Assembly (NCBI GenBank): GCA_964482135.1
Contig: CAYZWF010000044.1
Span: 1 to 16,105 of the forward strand
Origin: UBA11136 sp964482135
GTDB taxonomy: Bacteria > Pseudomonadota > Alphaproteobacteria > UBA11136
DNA: 16,105 bases
Direction of reading: 5' to 3'
Positions 6,587 to 13,362 of the stretch are shown one piece after another (within the stretch, counting starts at the first letter, position 1; each line of letters opens with the position of its first letter). The notes under the pieces are model-generated. The model did no database searches. It worked only from the letters and a program-made list of their open reading frames with translations, and was not told where the DNA came from. The position numbers and the translations under genes were made by a program.

Positions 6587-7267
6587 CTATTTAGGCATCA
6601 ACTCGTCGAGCCGTTTCTGAATCTCGGAAAGGCGGCTTTCCAGGTCCTGGACCTTTTCGGCATCGTCACCGGTTGCCGTACTCCCAGGGGCATTCCCCGC
6701 AGCTTCACCGGACGCGGACGCCTTGCCCCCTTGATTGCCGCTGTTTTCCTTGCCAAAGGGAGAAAACATGGTCATGGCATCCTGGAACATGGCGAGGTTC
6801 TGCTTGCTCATTTCCTCGAACTGGGAGAAGGGCGAGAACCCGCCCAAAGCCTCTTCGAGGTTGTTGCGCAGCTGATCCTGGTTGGTGCAGAAATTCTGCA
6901 TCATGTAATCGAGATAGCCGGGCACCACATATTGCAGGTTATCACCGTAAAAACTGATGAGCTGGCGCAGAAAGCTGATGGGGAGGAGGTTCTGTCCCTT
7001 GGCTTCCTCCTCGACGATGATCTGGGTCAGCACCGAACGGGTAATGTCCTCGCCGGTTTTGGCGTCGCACACCGTGAACTCAATACCCTCCTTCACCATC
7101 CCGCACAGATAATCCAGCGTCACGTAACTGCTGGTGGCGGTGTTGTAGAGACGGCGGTTGGCGTATTTCTTGATGACCACGGAGGCCGAAGATGCTGCGG
7201 ATTCCGCGGATTCTTCCACTTCATCCGCCGCGCCGGCTTTGTTTTCCGGGGCTTTACTTTTGGCCAT
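6587..7267 (-). CDS. phaR: polyhydroxyalkanoate synthesis repressor PhaR
   Basis: Regulator that binds both DNA and PHB; in known members it represses phasin and PHB genes until polymer accumulates and titrates it. The protein is 226 aa from ATG at 7267, chosen because GGGAG lies nine bases upstream. A TTG 45 bases earlier is in frame but has no such site. The PHB/PHA accumulation regulator DNA-binding domain is clear at about 30-95 (IKKYANRRLYNTATSSYVTLDYL, then ITRSVLTQIIVEEE). A PHB_acc-type segment follows (LLPISFLRQLISFYGDNLQYVVPGYLDYMM). The C-terminus is low complexity followed by a heptad-like stretch (VQDLESRLSEIQKRLDEL). It is divergent from the PHB synthesis genes, the normal arrangement, and a PhaR-like site lies between them. 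Confidence 0.95.
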   Translation of the reverse strand: MAKSKAPENKAGAADEVEESAESAASSASVVIKKYANRRLYNTATSSYVTLDYLCGMVKEGIEFTVCDAKTGEDITRSVLTQIIVEEEAKGQNLLPISFLRQLISFYGDNLQYVVPGYLDYMMQNFCTNQDQLRNNLEEALGGFSPFSQFEEMSKQNLAMFQDAMTMFSPFGKENSGNQGGKASASGEAAGNAPGSTATGDDAEKVQDLESRLSEIQKRLDELMPK

Positions 7268-7358
7268 GGCTTGCGTTCTCCCAGCCGGTTTTGCGTGATC
7301 CCGGCCCGACAATGAGGTTATTCATTGAGGCCACTTTATCAGAGTTTTCGGGAAAATG

Positions 7359-7369
7359 CTGCATTGCAT
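7359..7369. promoter_or_regulatory. candidate PhaR operator
   Basis: CTGCATTGCAT matches the TGC-rich CTGC-N3-GCA(G) pattern reported for PhaR of other alphaproteobacteria in all but the last base. It sits in the 127-base divergent gap between phaR and the PhaE-like gene, just upstream of a -10-like TATACT. Confidence 0.4.
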
Positions 7370-7381
7370 TATTTTTCCTCT

Positions 7382-7387
7382 TATACT
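7382..7387 (+). promoter_or_regulatory. -10-like TATACT before the PhaE-like gene
   Basis: TATACT ends seven bases before ATG 7395, and no ribosome site is visible in that interval. If used, the transcript would begin at or next to the A of the ATG, that is leaderless. The -35 position overlaps the candidate PhaR site and is not a consensus. Confidence 0.3.
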
Positions 7388-7394
7388 CCGGCCC

Positions 7395-7784
7395 ATGTCG
7401 GATACCCCGGATCTGGAGAACTTGGCACGCCGTTTCCTCGACCTGTGGCAGGATCAGTTGGCGGCCATGGCGTCCGACCCCGAGGCCGCGGAAGCCCTGA
7501 ACCGGCTCATGGCCATGGCGGGACCGGCCGGAGCCGCCGCCGCCACGGCCTATGGACAGAACATACCAGGAGAGCCCCCCGCCCATGACGGACGCGCCCA
7601 AACCGACCCCGCCCCTGCGCCTGGGACCGAGGCCGCTGCCCCTGCACCTGGCGACGGCGACGGCCACCTGGGCGAGCTCCTTCGCCGGCTTGGAGATGTT
7701 GAAAAGCGGCTCGCCGAGCTGGAATCCAGCCCTCGCGGAGCGGGCGGAAAAGCTAAGGCAAAGCCTCGAAAACGTCGAAAGTGA
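7395..7784 (+). CDS. small PhaE-like PHB synthase accessory protein (tentative)
   Basis: A 129-aa protein from ATG 7395. No ribosome site is visible; an upstream ATG at 7356 would add 13 hydrophobic residues and is less likely. Residues 5-42 form a helical segment (LARRFLDLWQDQLAAMASDP) recalling the start of PhaE/PhaR-type synthase partners. Residues 45-90 are an Ala/Pro/Gly-rich linker. Residues 91-110 are an amphipathic or coiled-coil stretch (LGELLRRLGDVEKRLAELE), and the tail is very basic (KAKAKPRKRRK). Its last 200 bases overlap the start of the downstream synthase gene in another frame; both frames look protein-like. By position and shape I infer a partner of that synthase or a granule-associated factor. 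This is not a confident family match. Confidence 0.65.
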   Translation: MSDTPDLENLARRFLDLWQDQLAAMASDPEAAEALNRLMAMAGPAGAAAATAYGQNIPGEPPAHDGRAQTDPAPAPGTEAAAPAPGDGDGHLGELLRRLGDVEKRLAELESSPRGAGGKAKAKPRKRRK

Positions 7785-8898
7785 GGCCTTCCGGGTCACC
7801 CTGACGGGGGAAATCCAGCGCCGCATGCTGCGCTTTCTCACCGGCATCCAGACCTACCGCCACCACCCCTATCGCCGCCATATGGCCGAACCGCCGGCGA
7901 TCTGGAGCGAGGGCTCGTCGCGGCTCCTCGATTACGGCGCCACCAGTAAAAAAGGCGCCAAAAAAGATAACGGCCGGCCTCTTCTGGTGGTCCCCTCGCT
8001 CATCAACCGCGCCTATATTCTCGACCTCTCGGAAAAATGCAGCCTCATGCGTCATCTCGCAGCCAACGGCCTGCGCCCGCTGCTGCTTGACTGGGGACGG
8101 CCCGGCGAGATGGAACGAAACTTCACTCTCGACGACTATATCTCGGGACGGCTGTCGCGGGCGCTGGACGCCGTCCTCGAAGCCGCAAAAGATTCCGGAG
8201 AACCGCCCCTGCTGCTGGGCTATTGCATGGGCGGCCTGCTGGCCCTGGGGCTGGCGGCGCTGCGTCCCGATGACCTTCGCGGCCTGGTGCTCATGGCCAC
8301 GCCTTGGGACTTCCATGTGGAAAGCGCCGCCCAGGCGCGGCTCACCGCGGCGGCAGTGGACAGCGGCCCGCTCGGCCCCCTCATCGACGGCTTCGGCGAG
8401 CTGCCGGTAGATGTGCTTCAGGCCATGTTCGCCAGCTTCGATCCCATGGGTGCGGCGCGCAAATTCATCGCGCTTGATGCCATGGCTGCCGAATCAGACG
8501 GCGAACCGGAAAACGGTGAAGAAAACAACAACGCCTCGGCGGCGCGGGTGGAAACCTTCGTCTCGCTGGAAGACTGGCTCAATGACGGCATTCCGCTTTC
8601 CGGCCCGGTGGCGCGGGAATGCATGAGCGGCTGGTACGGACGCAACGAACCGGCACGGGGAAAATGGCGGGTGGGCGACAGGCCTGTGATTCCCGAAGAA
8701 GTGGATCTTCCCGCCCTGGTAGTGGTGCCCGAACATGACCGCATCGTTCCGCCGCTTTCGGCCTCGCCGCTGGCCGATGCCCTGCCCCGGGCCGAACGTC
8801 TGAATCCGCCTTTGGGTCATATCGGCATGATCGTCAGCGCCCGCGCGCCGCAACTGGCATGGAAACCATTGACCCAGTGGCTGCGAACCACCACCTGA
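7585..8898 (+). CDS. PhaC-type polyhydroxyalkanoate synthase / alpha-beta hydrolase
   Basis: A 437-aa alpha/beta-hydrolase of the PHA synthase type. ATG 7585 follows AGGAG; an in-frame ATG 33 bases earlier is less likely. The nucleophile elbow is GYCMGG (212-217), with cysteine C214 in place of a lipase serine, the hallmark of PhaC. The other triad members are D385 in PEHDRIVPP and H412 in GHIGMI. An N-terminal segment rich in RPLPLHL, TATWASS and SGSPSWNPAL precedes the fold. At 437 aa it lies between class III (about 355) and class I (about 600) synthases. Residues 301-321 are an acidic Asn/Glu-rich insertion. It probably polymerises (R)-3-hydroxybutyryl-CoA, with phaAB just downstream, but a related depolymerase or thioesterase role is not excluded, so I give no symbol. 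Confidence 0.85.
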   Translation: MTDAPKPTPPLRLGPRPLPLHLATATATWASSFAGLEMLKSGSPSWNPALAERAEKLRQSLENVESEAFRVTLTGEIQRRMLRFLTGIQTYRHHPYRRHMAEPPAIWSEGSSRLLDYGATSKKGAKKDNGRPLLVVPSLINRAYILDLSEKCSLMRHLAANGLRPLLLDWGRPGEMERNFTLDDYISGRLSRALDAVLEAAKDSGEPPLLLGYCMGGLLALGLAALRPDDLRGLVLMATPWDFHVESAAQARLTAAAVDSGPLGPLIDGFGELPVDVLQAMFASFDPMGAARKFIALDAMAAESDGEPENGEENNNASAARVETFVSLEDWLNDGIPLSGPVARECMSGWYGRNEPARGKWRVGDRPVIPEEVDLPALVVVPEHDRIVPPLSASPLADALPRAERLNPPLGHIGMIVSARAPQLAWKPLTQWLRTTT

Positions 8899-8961
8899 CT
8901 CCATAAGGACAATTTTTGTAGGGGCAAATGACGACTTTTTGCCGTACCGCTCTCTCCGGGC

Positions 8962-8989
8962 TTGCCATTTCCCTGTGCGTACGTATATT
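8962..8989 (+). promoter_or_regulatory. candidate promoter for phaAB
   Basis: TTGCCA (8962-8967), a 16-base spacer and TATATT (8984-8989) lie in the 153-base gap between the synthase gene and phaA. This would let phaAB be expressed separately, with a leader of about 56 bases. A 6-bp stem GGCAAA/TTTGCC at 8923-8943 lies upstream. Confidence 0.45.
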
Positions 8990-9051
8990 CCCGCGCGCGG
9001 GGAAGGGTATCCCACTCTGCAACTAGGTTTTTGTTTATAAGGAATATATTG

Positions 9052-10227
9052 ATGAGTGACGTTGTAATCGCCAGCGCCGCACGCACCCCTGTCGGCGCTT
9101 TTCTCGGGGGGCTGAGCAGCGTTCCCGCCTCCTATCTCGGCCAAGTGGCCATCGCTGAAGCCCTCAAGCGGGGTGGTATCGAGGGTGCCGATGTGGATGA
9201 AGTCATCATGGGCCATGTGCTGACCGCGGCCTGCGGCCAGAACCCCGCCCGCCAAGCCGCCCTTGGCGCCGGCATTCCCGCCGACTCAACGGCGCTTACC
9301 GTCAATCAGGTCTGCGGTTCCGGCCTGCGCGCGGTGGCGCTCGGCACCCAGGCCATCAAGACCGGCGACAGCGCCATCGTGGTGGCCGGCGGCCAGGAAA
9401 GCATGAGCCAGTCGCCCCATGCCGCGAATATGCGCAACGGCAAGAAAATGGGCGACTTCCAATACATCGACACTATGATCAAGGATGGCCTGTGGTGCGC
9501 CACCAACGGTTATCACATGGGCACCACGGCGGAAAACGTGGCCCAACAGTGGCAGATCACCCGCGAACAACAGGACGAATTCGCGGTGGCCTCCCAGAAC
9601 AAGGCGGAAGAGGCCCAGAAGGCCGGCAAGTTTGCCGACGAGATCGTGCCGGTGACCATTTCCAACCGCAAGGGCGACATCCTCATCGACACCGACGAGC
9701 ACCCCCATCACGGTTCCACCGTGGAAGGCCTGGCGAAGTTGCGCCCCGCCTTCGACAAGGAAGGCTCGGTGACCGCCGGCAACGCCTCGGGCCTCAACGA
9801 CGGTGGCGCGGCGGTTGTCCTCATGTCCGCCGACGAAGCCGCCAAACGTTCCATTACCCCGCTCGCCCGCATCGCCTCATGGGCCGATGCCGGAGTTGAT
9901 CCCTCGATCATGGGCACCGGCCCGATCCCGGCCAGCCGCTTGGCCCTGGAAAAGGCGGGCTGGACCGTAGACGATCTCGACCTGATCGAGGCCAACGAAG
10001 CTTTCGCCGCCCAGGCCCTTGTGGTGAACAAGGAAATGGGCTGGGACACGGACAAGGTCAACGTCAATGGCGGCGCCATCGCGCTCGGCCACCCCATCGG
10101 CGCCTCGGGCGCCCGGGTTCTTATCACCCTGCTCCACGAAATGGACAAACGTGACACCAAGAAAGGCCTCACCACCTTGTGCATCGGCGGCGGCATGGGC
10201 ATCGCAATGTGTGTGGAGAAAAACTAA
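9052..10227 (+). CDS. phaA: acetyl-CoA acetyltransferase (beta-ketothiolase)
   Basis: Biosynthetic thiolase, 391 aa, that condenses two acetyl-CoA to acetoacetyl-CoA, the first step of PHB synthesis. ATG 9052 follows AAGGA eight bases upstream. A longer frame from 8962 is open, but its N-terminus (MPFPCAYVYSRARG) is unlike thiolases. The nucleophile is C88 in NQVCGSGLRA. NEAF is at 315-318, H347 lies in GHPIGASGAR, and the second cysteine C377 is in LCIGGGMGIA. All match the Zoogloea-type enzyme, whose catalytic residues are each one number higher. It is followed two bases later by phaB, so the two are co-transcribed. Confidence 0.95.
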   Translation: MSDVVIASAARTPVGAFLGGLSSVPASYLGQVAIAEALKRGGIEGADVDEVIMGHVLTAACGQNPARQAALGAGIPADSTALTVNQVCGSGLRAVALGTQAIKTGDSAIVVAGGQESMSQSPHAANMRNGKKMGDFQYIDTMIKDGLWCATNGYHMGTTAENVAQQWQITREQQDEFAVASQNKAEEAQKAGKFADEIVPVTISNRKGDILIDTDEHPHHGSTVEGLAKLRPAFDKEGSVTAGNASGLNDGGAAVVLMSADEAAKRSITPLARIASWADAGVDPSIMGTGPIPASRLALEKAGWTVDDLDLIEANEAFAAQALVVNKEMGWDTDKVNVNGGAIALGHPIGASGARVLITLLHEMDKRDTKKGLTTLCIGGGMGIAMCVEKN

Positions 10228-10229
10228 TT

Positions 10230-10952
10230 ATGGCACGTACAGCACTTGTTACCGGCGGAACGCGGGGCATCGGCGCCGCAATTTCACAGGCCCTCAAGGC
10301 CGACGGCCATACTGTGGCCGCCACCTACAGCGGCAACGACGAAGCCGCCGAGGCCTTCAAGTCCCAAACCGGCATCGCCGTCTATAAATGGGATGTGGGC
10401 GATTTCGACGCCTGCCAGGAAGGCATCGCCAAGGTCACGGCCGATCATGGTGCCATCGGGATTCTCGTCAACAACGCCGGCATCACCCGCGACGCGCCCC
10501 TGCACAAGATGACCCCGGAACAATGGCAGGAAGTGATGTCCACCAACCTCACCTCGGCCTTTAACATGAGCCGGGGCGTCATCGATTCCATGCGCGAACA
10601 GGGCTTTGGCCGCATCATCAACATTTCCTCCATCAACGGCCAGAAGGGCCAGTTCGGCCAGGCCAATTACGCTGCCACCAAGGCCGGCGTGATCGGCTTC
10701 ACCAAGTCACTGGCGCTGGAAGGCGCACGCAAGGGAATCACCGCCAACGTGGTGTCACCGGGCTATATCAATACCGATATGATGAAGACTCTGAGCGAGG
10801 AAATCATGGCCTCAATCATCGCCCAGATTCCCGCCGGACGGCTCGGCGAGGCTGATGAAGTGGCACGCTGTGTGAGCTTCCTTGCCGCCGACACCGCCGG
10901 TTTCATCAACGGCGCCACCCTGTCGGTCAACGGCGCCCAATACCTGGATTAA
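10230..10952 (+). CDS. phaB: acetoacetyl-CoA reductase
   Basis: Short-chain dehydrogenase of 240 aa reducing acetoacetyl-CoA to (R)-3-hydroxybutyryl-CoA, normally with NADPH, the monomer for the synthase. The coenzyme motif is TGGTRGIG (8-15), NNAG is at 81-84, N106 is in STNLTSA, and the catalytic S134, Y147 and K151 lie in NISSINGQKG and YAATK. ATG 10230 lies two bases after the phaA stop, with GGAG about a dozen bases upstream inside phaA. FGQANYAATKAGVIGFTKSLALEGA is typical of PhaB and separates it from FabG only weakly; the gene context supports PhaB. The stop codon lies within the first unit of a 17-bp tandem repeat. Confidence 0.93.
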   Translation: MARTALVTGGTRGIGAAISQALKADGHTVAATYSGNDEAAEAFKSQTGIAVYKWDVGDFDACQEGIAKVTADHGAIGILVNNAGITRDAPLHKMTPEQWQEVMSTNLTSAFNMSRGVIDSMREQGFGRIINISSINGQKGQFGQANYAATKAGVIGFTKSLALEGARKGITANVVSPGYINTDMMKTLSEEIMASIIAQIPAGRLGEADEVARCVSFLAADTAGFINGATLSVNGAQYLD

Positions 10953-10996
10953 ACACTTACTGGGATTAAACACTTACTGGGATTAAACACTTACTG
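10946..10996. repeat. three tandem 17-bp units at the phaB 3' end
   Basis: Three perfect copies of GGATTAAACACTTACTG. The first begins inside phaB and includes its TAA stop, so the array seems to have grown from the gene's own end. The copy number may be miscounted, since the array runs into the assembly gap. Confidence 0.9.
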
Positions 10997-11017
10997 GGAT
11001 TAAGCCGGGCTTAAACC
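10997..11017. terminator. stem-loop closing the phaAB repeat block
   Basis: After the third repeat comes an inverted repeat, TTAAGC and GCTTAA around CGG (11000-11014). It is the first stable-looking hairpin after phaB, but the stem is short and no T-run follows, so its terminator role is tentative. An identical copy lies beyond the gap. Confidence 0.35.
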
Positions 11018-11117
11018 NNNNNNNNNNNNNNNNNNNNNNNNNNNNNNNNNNNNNNNNNNNNNNNNNNNNNNNNNNNNNNNNNNNNNNNNNNNNNNNNNNN
11101 NNNNNNNNNNNNNNNNN
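11018..11117. other. assembly gap (100 N)
   Basis: Exactly 100 N, the conventional length for a scaffold join of unknown size. The 55 bases on its left (10963-11017) are identical to the 55 on its right (11118-11172), so the two contigs probably overlap and little or nothing need be missing. Confidence 0.95.
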
Positions 11118-11172
11118 GGATTAAACACTTACTGGGATTAAACACTTACTGGGATTAAGCCGGGCTTAAACC
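11118..11172. repeat. second copy of the 17-bp repeats and hairpin, right of the gap
   Basis: Two 17-bp units (11118-11134 and 11135-11151) plus the 21-base hairpin block (11152-11172), identical to 10963-11017. This is either a true extension of the tandem array or the same DNA present at both contig ends. Confidence 0.9.
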
Positions 11173-11180
11173 TCGGCCCC

Positions 11181-11648
11181 TCAGCTTGAGGTGCCGCCCG
11201 GCTGCCATCCTTTCTGCGCCATCTCGAAGCCCTCGAAGGAAAAGGCGGGCGCCACCGCGCATCCCGTCAGCGTCCAGAGCCCTGTGCTTTCCGCGCTTTG
11301 CCACGCCCCGGACGGCACCACCGCCTGAGGCGCCTCGCCCCCGGCCAGATCCGCGCCAAGGCGAATTTCCTCGGTTTTCACGCCATCATGGCTGACGCGC
11401 AGTAATAACGGTGCGCCCGCGTAATAATTCCATACCTCGGTGGCGTCCACGCGGTGCCAGGCCGATGTCTCCCCCCGGCACAGAAGATAATAGATAAGGG
11501 TCAGCGCGCCGCGCGATCCGTCGCCGGGATCATCGCGCCAGGTTTCCCGGTAATGACCGCCTTCGGGATGGGGCGCCAGAGCGAGACGGCTGATAATCTC
11601 CGCCACTTCGCCGTCCCCGTTCCCCCCGCCATCCCCGTCCGCGCTCAC
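11181..11648 (-). CDS. DUF985 cupin-fold protein
   Basis: A 155-aa cupin of the DUF985/Cupin_5 family; no reaction is established for it. After a Gly/Asp-rich N-terminus the family signature runs IISRLALAPHPEGGHYRETW (18-37), IYYLLCRGETSAWHRVDATEVWNYYAG (52-78), LGADLAGGEAPQAVVPSGAWQSA (97-119), then GCAVAPAFSFEGFEMA (129-144). The His and Glu in WHRV and TEVW are the usual metal-binding candidates. It starts with GTG whose last two bases overlap the TGA of the upstream J-domain gene (GTGA), so translation is coupled. It ends nine bases from the repeat block on the right of the assembly gap and is convergent with phaB. Confidence 0.9.
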   Translation of the reverse strand: MSADGDGGGNGDGEVAEIISRLALAPHPEGGHYRETWRDDPGDGSRGALTLIYYLLCRGETSAWHRVDATEVWNYYAGAPLLLRVSHDGVKTEEIRLGADLAGGEAPQAVVPSGAWQSAESTGLWTLTGCAVAPAFSFEGFEMAQKGWQPGGTSS

Positions 11649-12352
11649 CCCCGGCCCCGCTGCAACAGGCTGATGGCTTGGTTGAGCTGGCTCATGCGCT
11701 GGTGGTTGCCGAAATCGCTGTCGGGGTGATGCACCGTCGCCAGCATGCGAAAGCGGGCCTTTACCGAAGAAATATCGGGCTTCGATTCGGGATGGAAACC
11801 TAGTACATGAAGGGCGTCATCCCGGGTCTTTACCCCCTCATGGAGGGGGTCGAAGGACATTACCGAGAGCAGGGCGCGCAGGCGTTCGTTTTCATCCCGT
11901 AACTGTAGAACCTCTTCCGGTTCATCGCTCCCGGCCGTCCCGTTGCCGCCCCGTAAACGGCCATTTCCCTCGCTCTCCGCCTTTCCGTCACCCGCCCCCC
12001 CGGACAGCGAAACCTTCATATCTTCCTTATCGGTGGCCAGCGCCAGTCCCAGGGCGCGGCGGATCATGGGGATACTGGCGCCGAAAGGAAGCCGCACCTG
12101 AAGCCTCGGCTTGCGCCGCCAGGGACGGCCCTGGGATGGTCCCGATTTCAAAACCACCTCGTCGCGGTCTTCCTTGTCCGGTTCGCCGGGATCGGGGAAA
12201 GAGGTAATCACATCGCTGGGCATGGCGAGCAAAATAGAGCGCGCCAGATCGGCCACATTGACCTTGCGTTTCTCGGCCAGCGCGCTCACCGCGTCACGAA
12301 ATTGCGACGAACACGTTACGGTATAGGAATGCTTTGCCTGATATCCGCCCAT
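11645..12352 (-). CDS. J-domain (DnaJ-like) protein with N-terminal putative DNA-binding region
   Basis: A 235-aa cytosolic protein. ATG 12352 is chosen because GCAGGGGAAAAG immediately precedes it; an ATG 33 bases upstream lacks such a site. Residues 8-50 (YTVTCSSQFRDAVSALAEKRKVNVADLARSIL) resemble a ribbon-helix-helix-like element. Residues 55-145 are charged and Gly-rich. Residues 147-164 (EEVLQLRDENERLRALLS) are a short coiled coil. Residues 177-235 form a J domain with HPD at 209-211, the tripeptide that stimulates Hsp70 ATPase activity. The J domain is C-terminal, unlike DnaJ, so this is a specialised co-chaperone, possibly targeting DnaK to a DNA-bound or membrane partner (inference). 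It overlaps the cupin gene by four bases. Confidence 0.85.
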   Translation of the reverse strand: MGGYQAKHSYTVTCSSQFRDAVSALAEKRKVNVADLARSILLAMPSDVITSFPDPGEPDKEDRDEVVLKSGPSQGRPWRRKPRLQVRLPFGASIPMIRRALGLALATDKEDMKVSLSGGAGDGKAESEGNGRLRGGNGTAGSDEPEEVLQLRDENERLRALLSVMSFDPLHEGVKTRDDALHVLGFHPESKPDISSVKARFRMLATVHHPDSDFGNHQRMSQLNQAISLLQRGRG

Positions 12353-12519
12353 CTTTTCCCCTGCATTGCTCCAAACGGCCAACATTCGCAGTTTGCGCGG
12401 AAACTGTAGAACATCATCCGGGATTTGTGAATCCCCTTAATGGGCGGGGCGGGTTAATGAAGCAGCGTAATGTGGGTGGCGGGAAGAAATCCTGAAAGCG
12501 AGGACTGAAGCGGCTTAAG

Positions 12520-12534
12520 GCTGGTATTACCGGC
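12520..12534. terminator. small hairpin after gloB
   Basis: GCTGGT and ACCGGC (one G-T pair) form a 6-bp stem with a 3-base loop, one base beyond the gloB stop in its direction of transcription. No T-run is present. Weak candidate. Confidence 0.25.
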
Positions 12535-12535
12535 T

Positions 12536-13300
12536 CTAGAACGCGTCCTTGCGGTGGCGGATTTCCGCGAACACATCCACCGCATCGGCGTTCTCCATCC
12601 CCATGGCGCGCTGCAGTTCGGGGCTGTCGGCGCGCAGGAAGGGGTTGGCCGCCACTTCATCGGCCATCAGCGAGGGCACCGTGGGAAGATTCTTGGCGCG
12701 GCGCACCTCCACCCGTTCCGCCACCGCTTTCAGGGCTTCGTTTTCGGGCTCCACGGAGAGCGCGAACCGGGCATTGGTCTGGGTATATTCATGGGCGCAA
12801 TAGACCCTGGTATCGCCGGGAAGGTTGCGCAGAGAGGTGAGCGACTCCCACATCTGGCGAGGCGTTCCCTCGAACAGCCGCCCACAGCCGAGCGCAAACA
12901 ACGTGTCGCCGCAAAACAGTGCCTTATCGTCCTCGAACCAATAGGCGATGTGGCCGCGGGTATGGCCGGGCACGTCGAAGACCCTGGCAATCGCATTGCC
13001 GAGCCGGAATTCGTCGCCCTCGCCCACCTCCACGTCGATTCCCGGAATACGCGAGGCATCGGCCCGGGGGCCGACGATGGCGCATCCCGTCTCCGCCTTC
13101 AGCCGCTCATTTCCGCCCACATGGTCGCCGTGATGATGGGTGTTGAGAATATGGCTCAGTGTCAGGCCCTTCTCGCGCAGCGCCGCGAGCACCGGCTCCG
13201 CCTCGGCCGGGTCCACCGCCGCGCAAGCCCCGCTCTCCTCGTCGCGGACGAGATACACATAGTTGTCGGAGAGGACGGGTATCTGCTGGATATGGAGCAT
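12536..13300 (-). CDS. gloB: hydroxyacylglutathione hydrolase (glyoxalase II)
   Basis: A 254-aa metallo-beta-lactamase-fold enzyme hydrolysing S-lactoylglutathione to lactate and glutathione, the second step of methylglyoxal detoxification in the cytosol. ATG 13300 has GAGG eight bases upstream; the TTG 12 bases earlier is part of that ribosome site. Metal ligands are THHHGDH (54-60: H55, H57, D59, H60), H113 in PGHTRGH, D132 in FCGDTLF and H170 in CAHEYT. The C-terminal helical part with NPFLRAD is typical of glyoxalase II and binds glutathione. Length and motifs are standard. It is divergent from a methyltransferase gene, an arrangement common in alphaproteobacteria. Confidence 0.95.
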   Translation of the reverse strand: MLHIQQIPVLSDNYVYLVRDEESGACAAVDPAEAEPVLAALREKGLTLSHILNTHHHGDHVGGNERLKAETGCAIVGPRADASRIPGIDVEVGEGDEFRLGNAIARVFDVPGHTRGHIAYWFEDDKALFCGDTLFALGCGRLFEGTPRQMWESLTSLRNLPGDTRVYCAHEYTQTNARFALSVEPENEALKAVAERVEVRRAKNLPTVPSLMADEVAANPFLRADSPELQRAMGMENADAVDVFAEIRHRKDAF

Positions 13301-13332
13301 GAAAATCCTCAACTGCCGACGGCAAACACATT

Positions 13333-13342
13333 CTTTATAAAG
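13333..13342. promoter_or_regulatory. shared palindromic -10-like element between gloB and the methyltransferase gene
   Basis: CTTTATAAAG is a perfect palindrome offering TATAAA on both strands within the 62-base divergent gap. No good -35 box is visible at standard spacing on either side, so this is a weak call. Confidence 0.3.
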
Positions 13343-13362
13343 ATGTAGGGTATCATGGCCCC

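Noticed and set aside
10946..11172. CRISPR array or insertion-sequence end at the 17-bp repeats
   Set aside because: The units are directly adjacent with no spacers and no terminal inverted repeats or transposase nearby; simple tandem duplication explains them.
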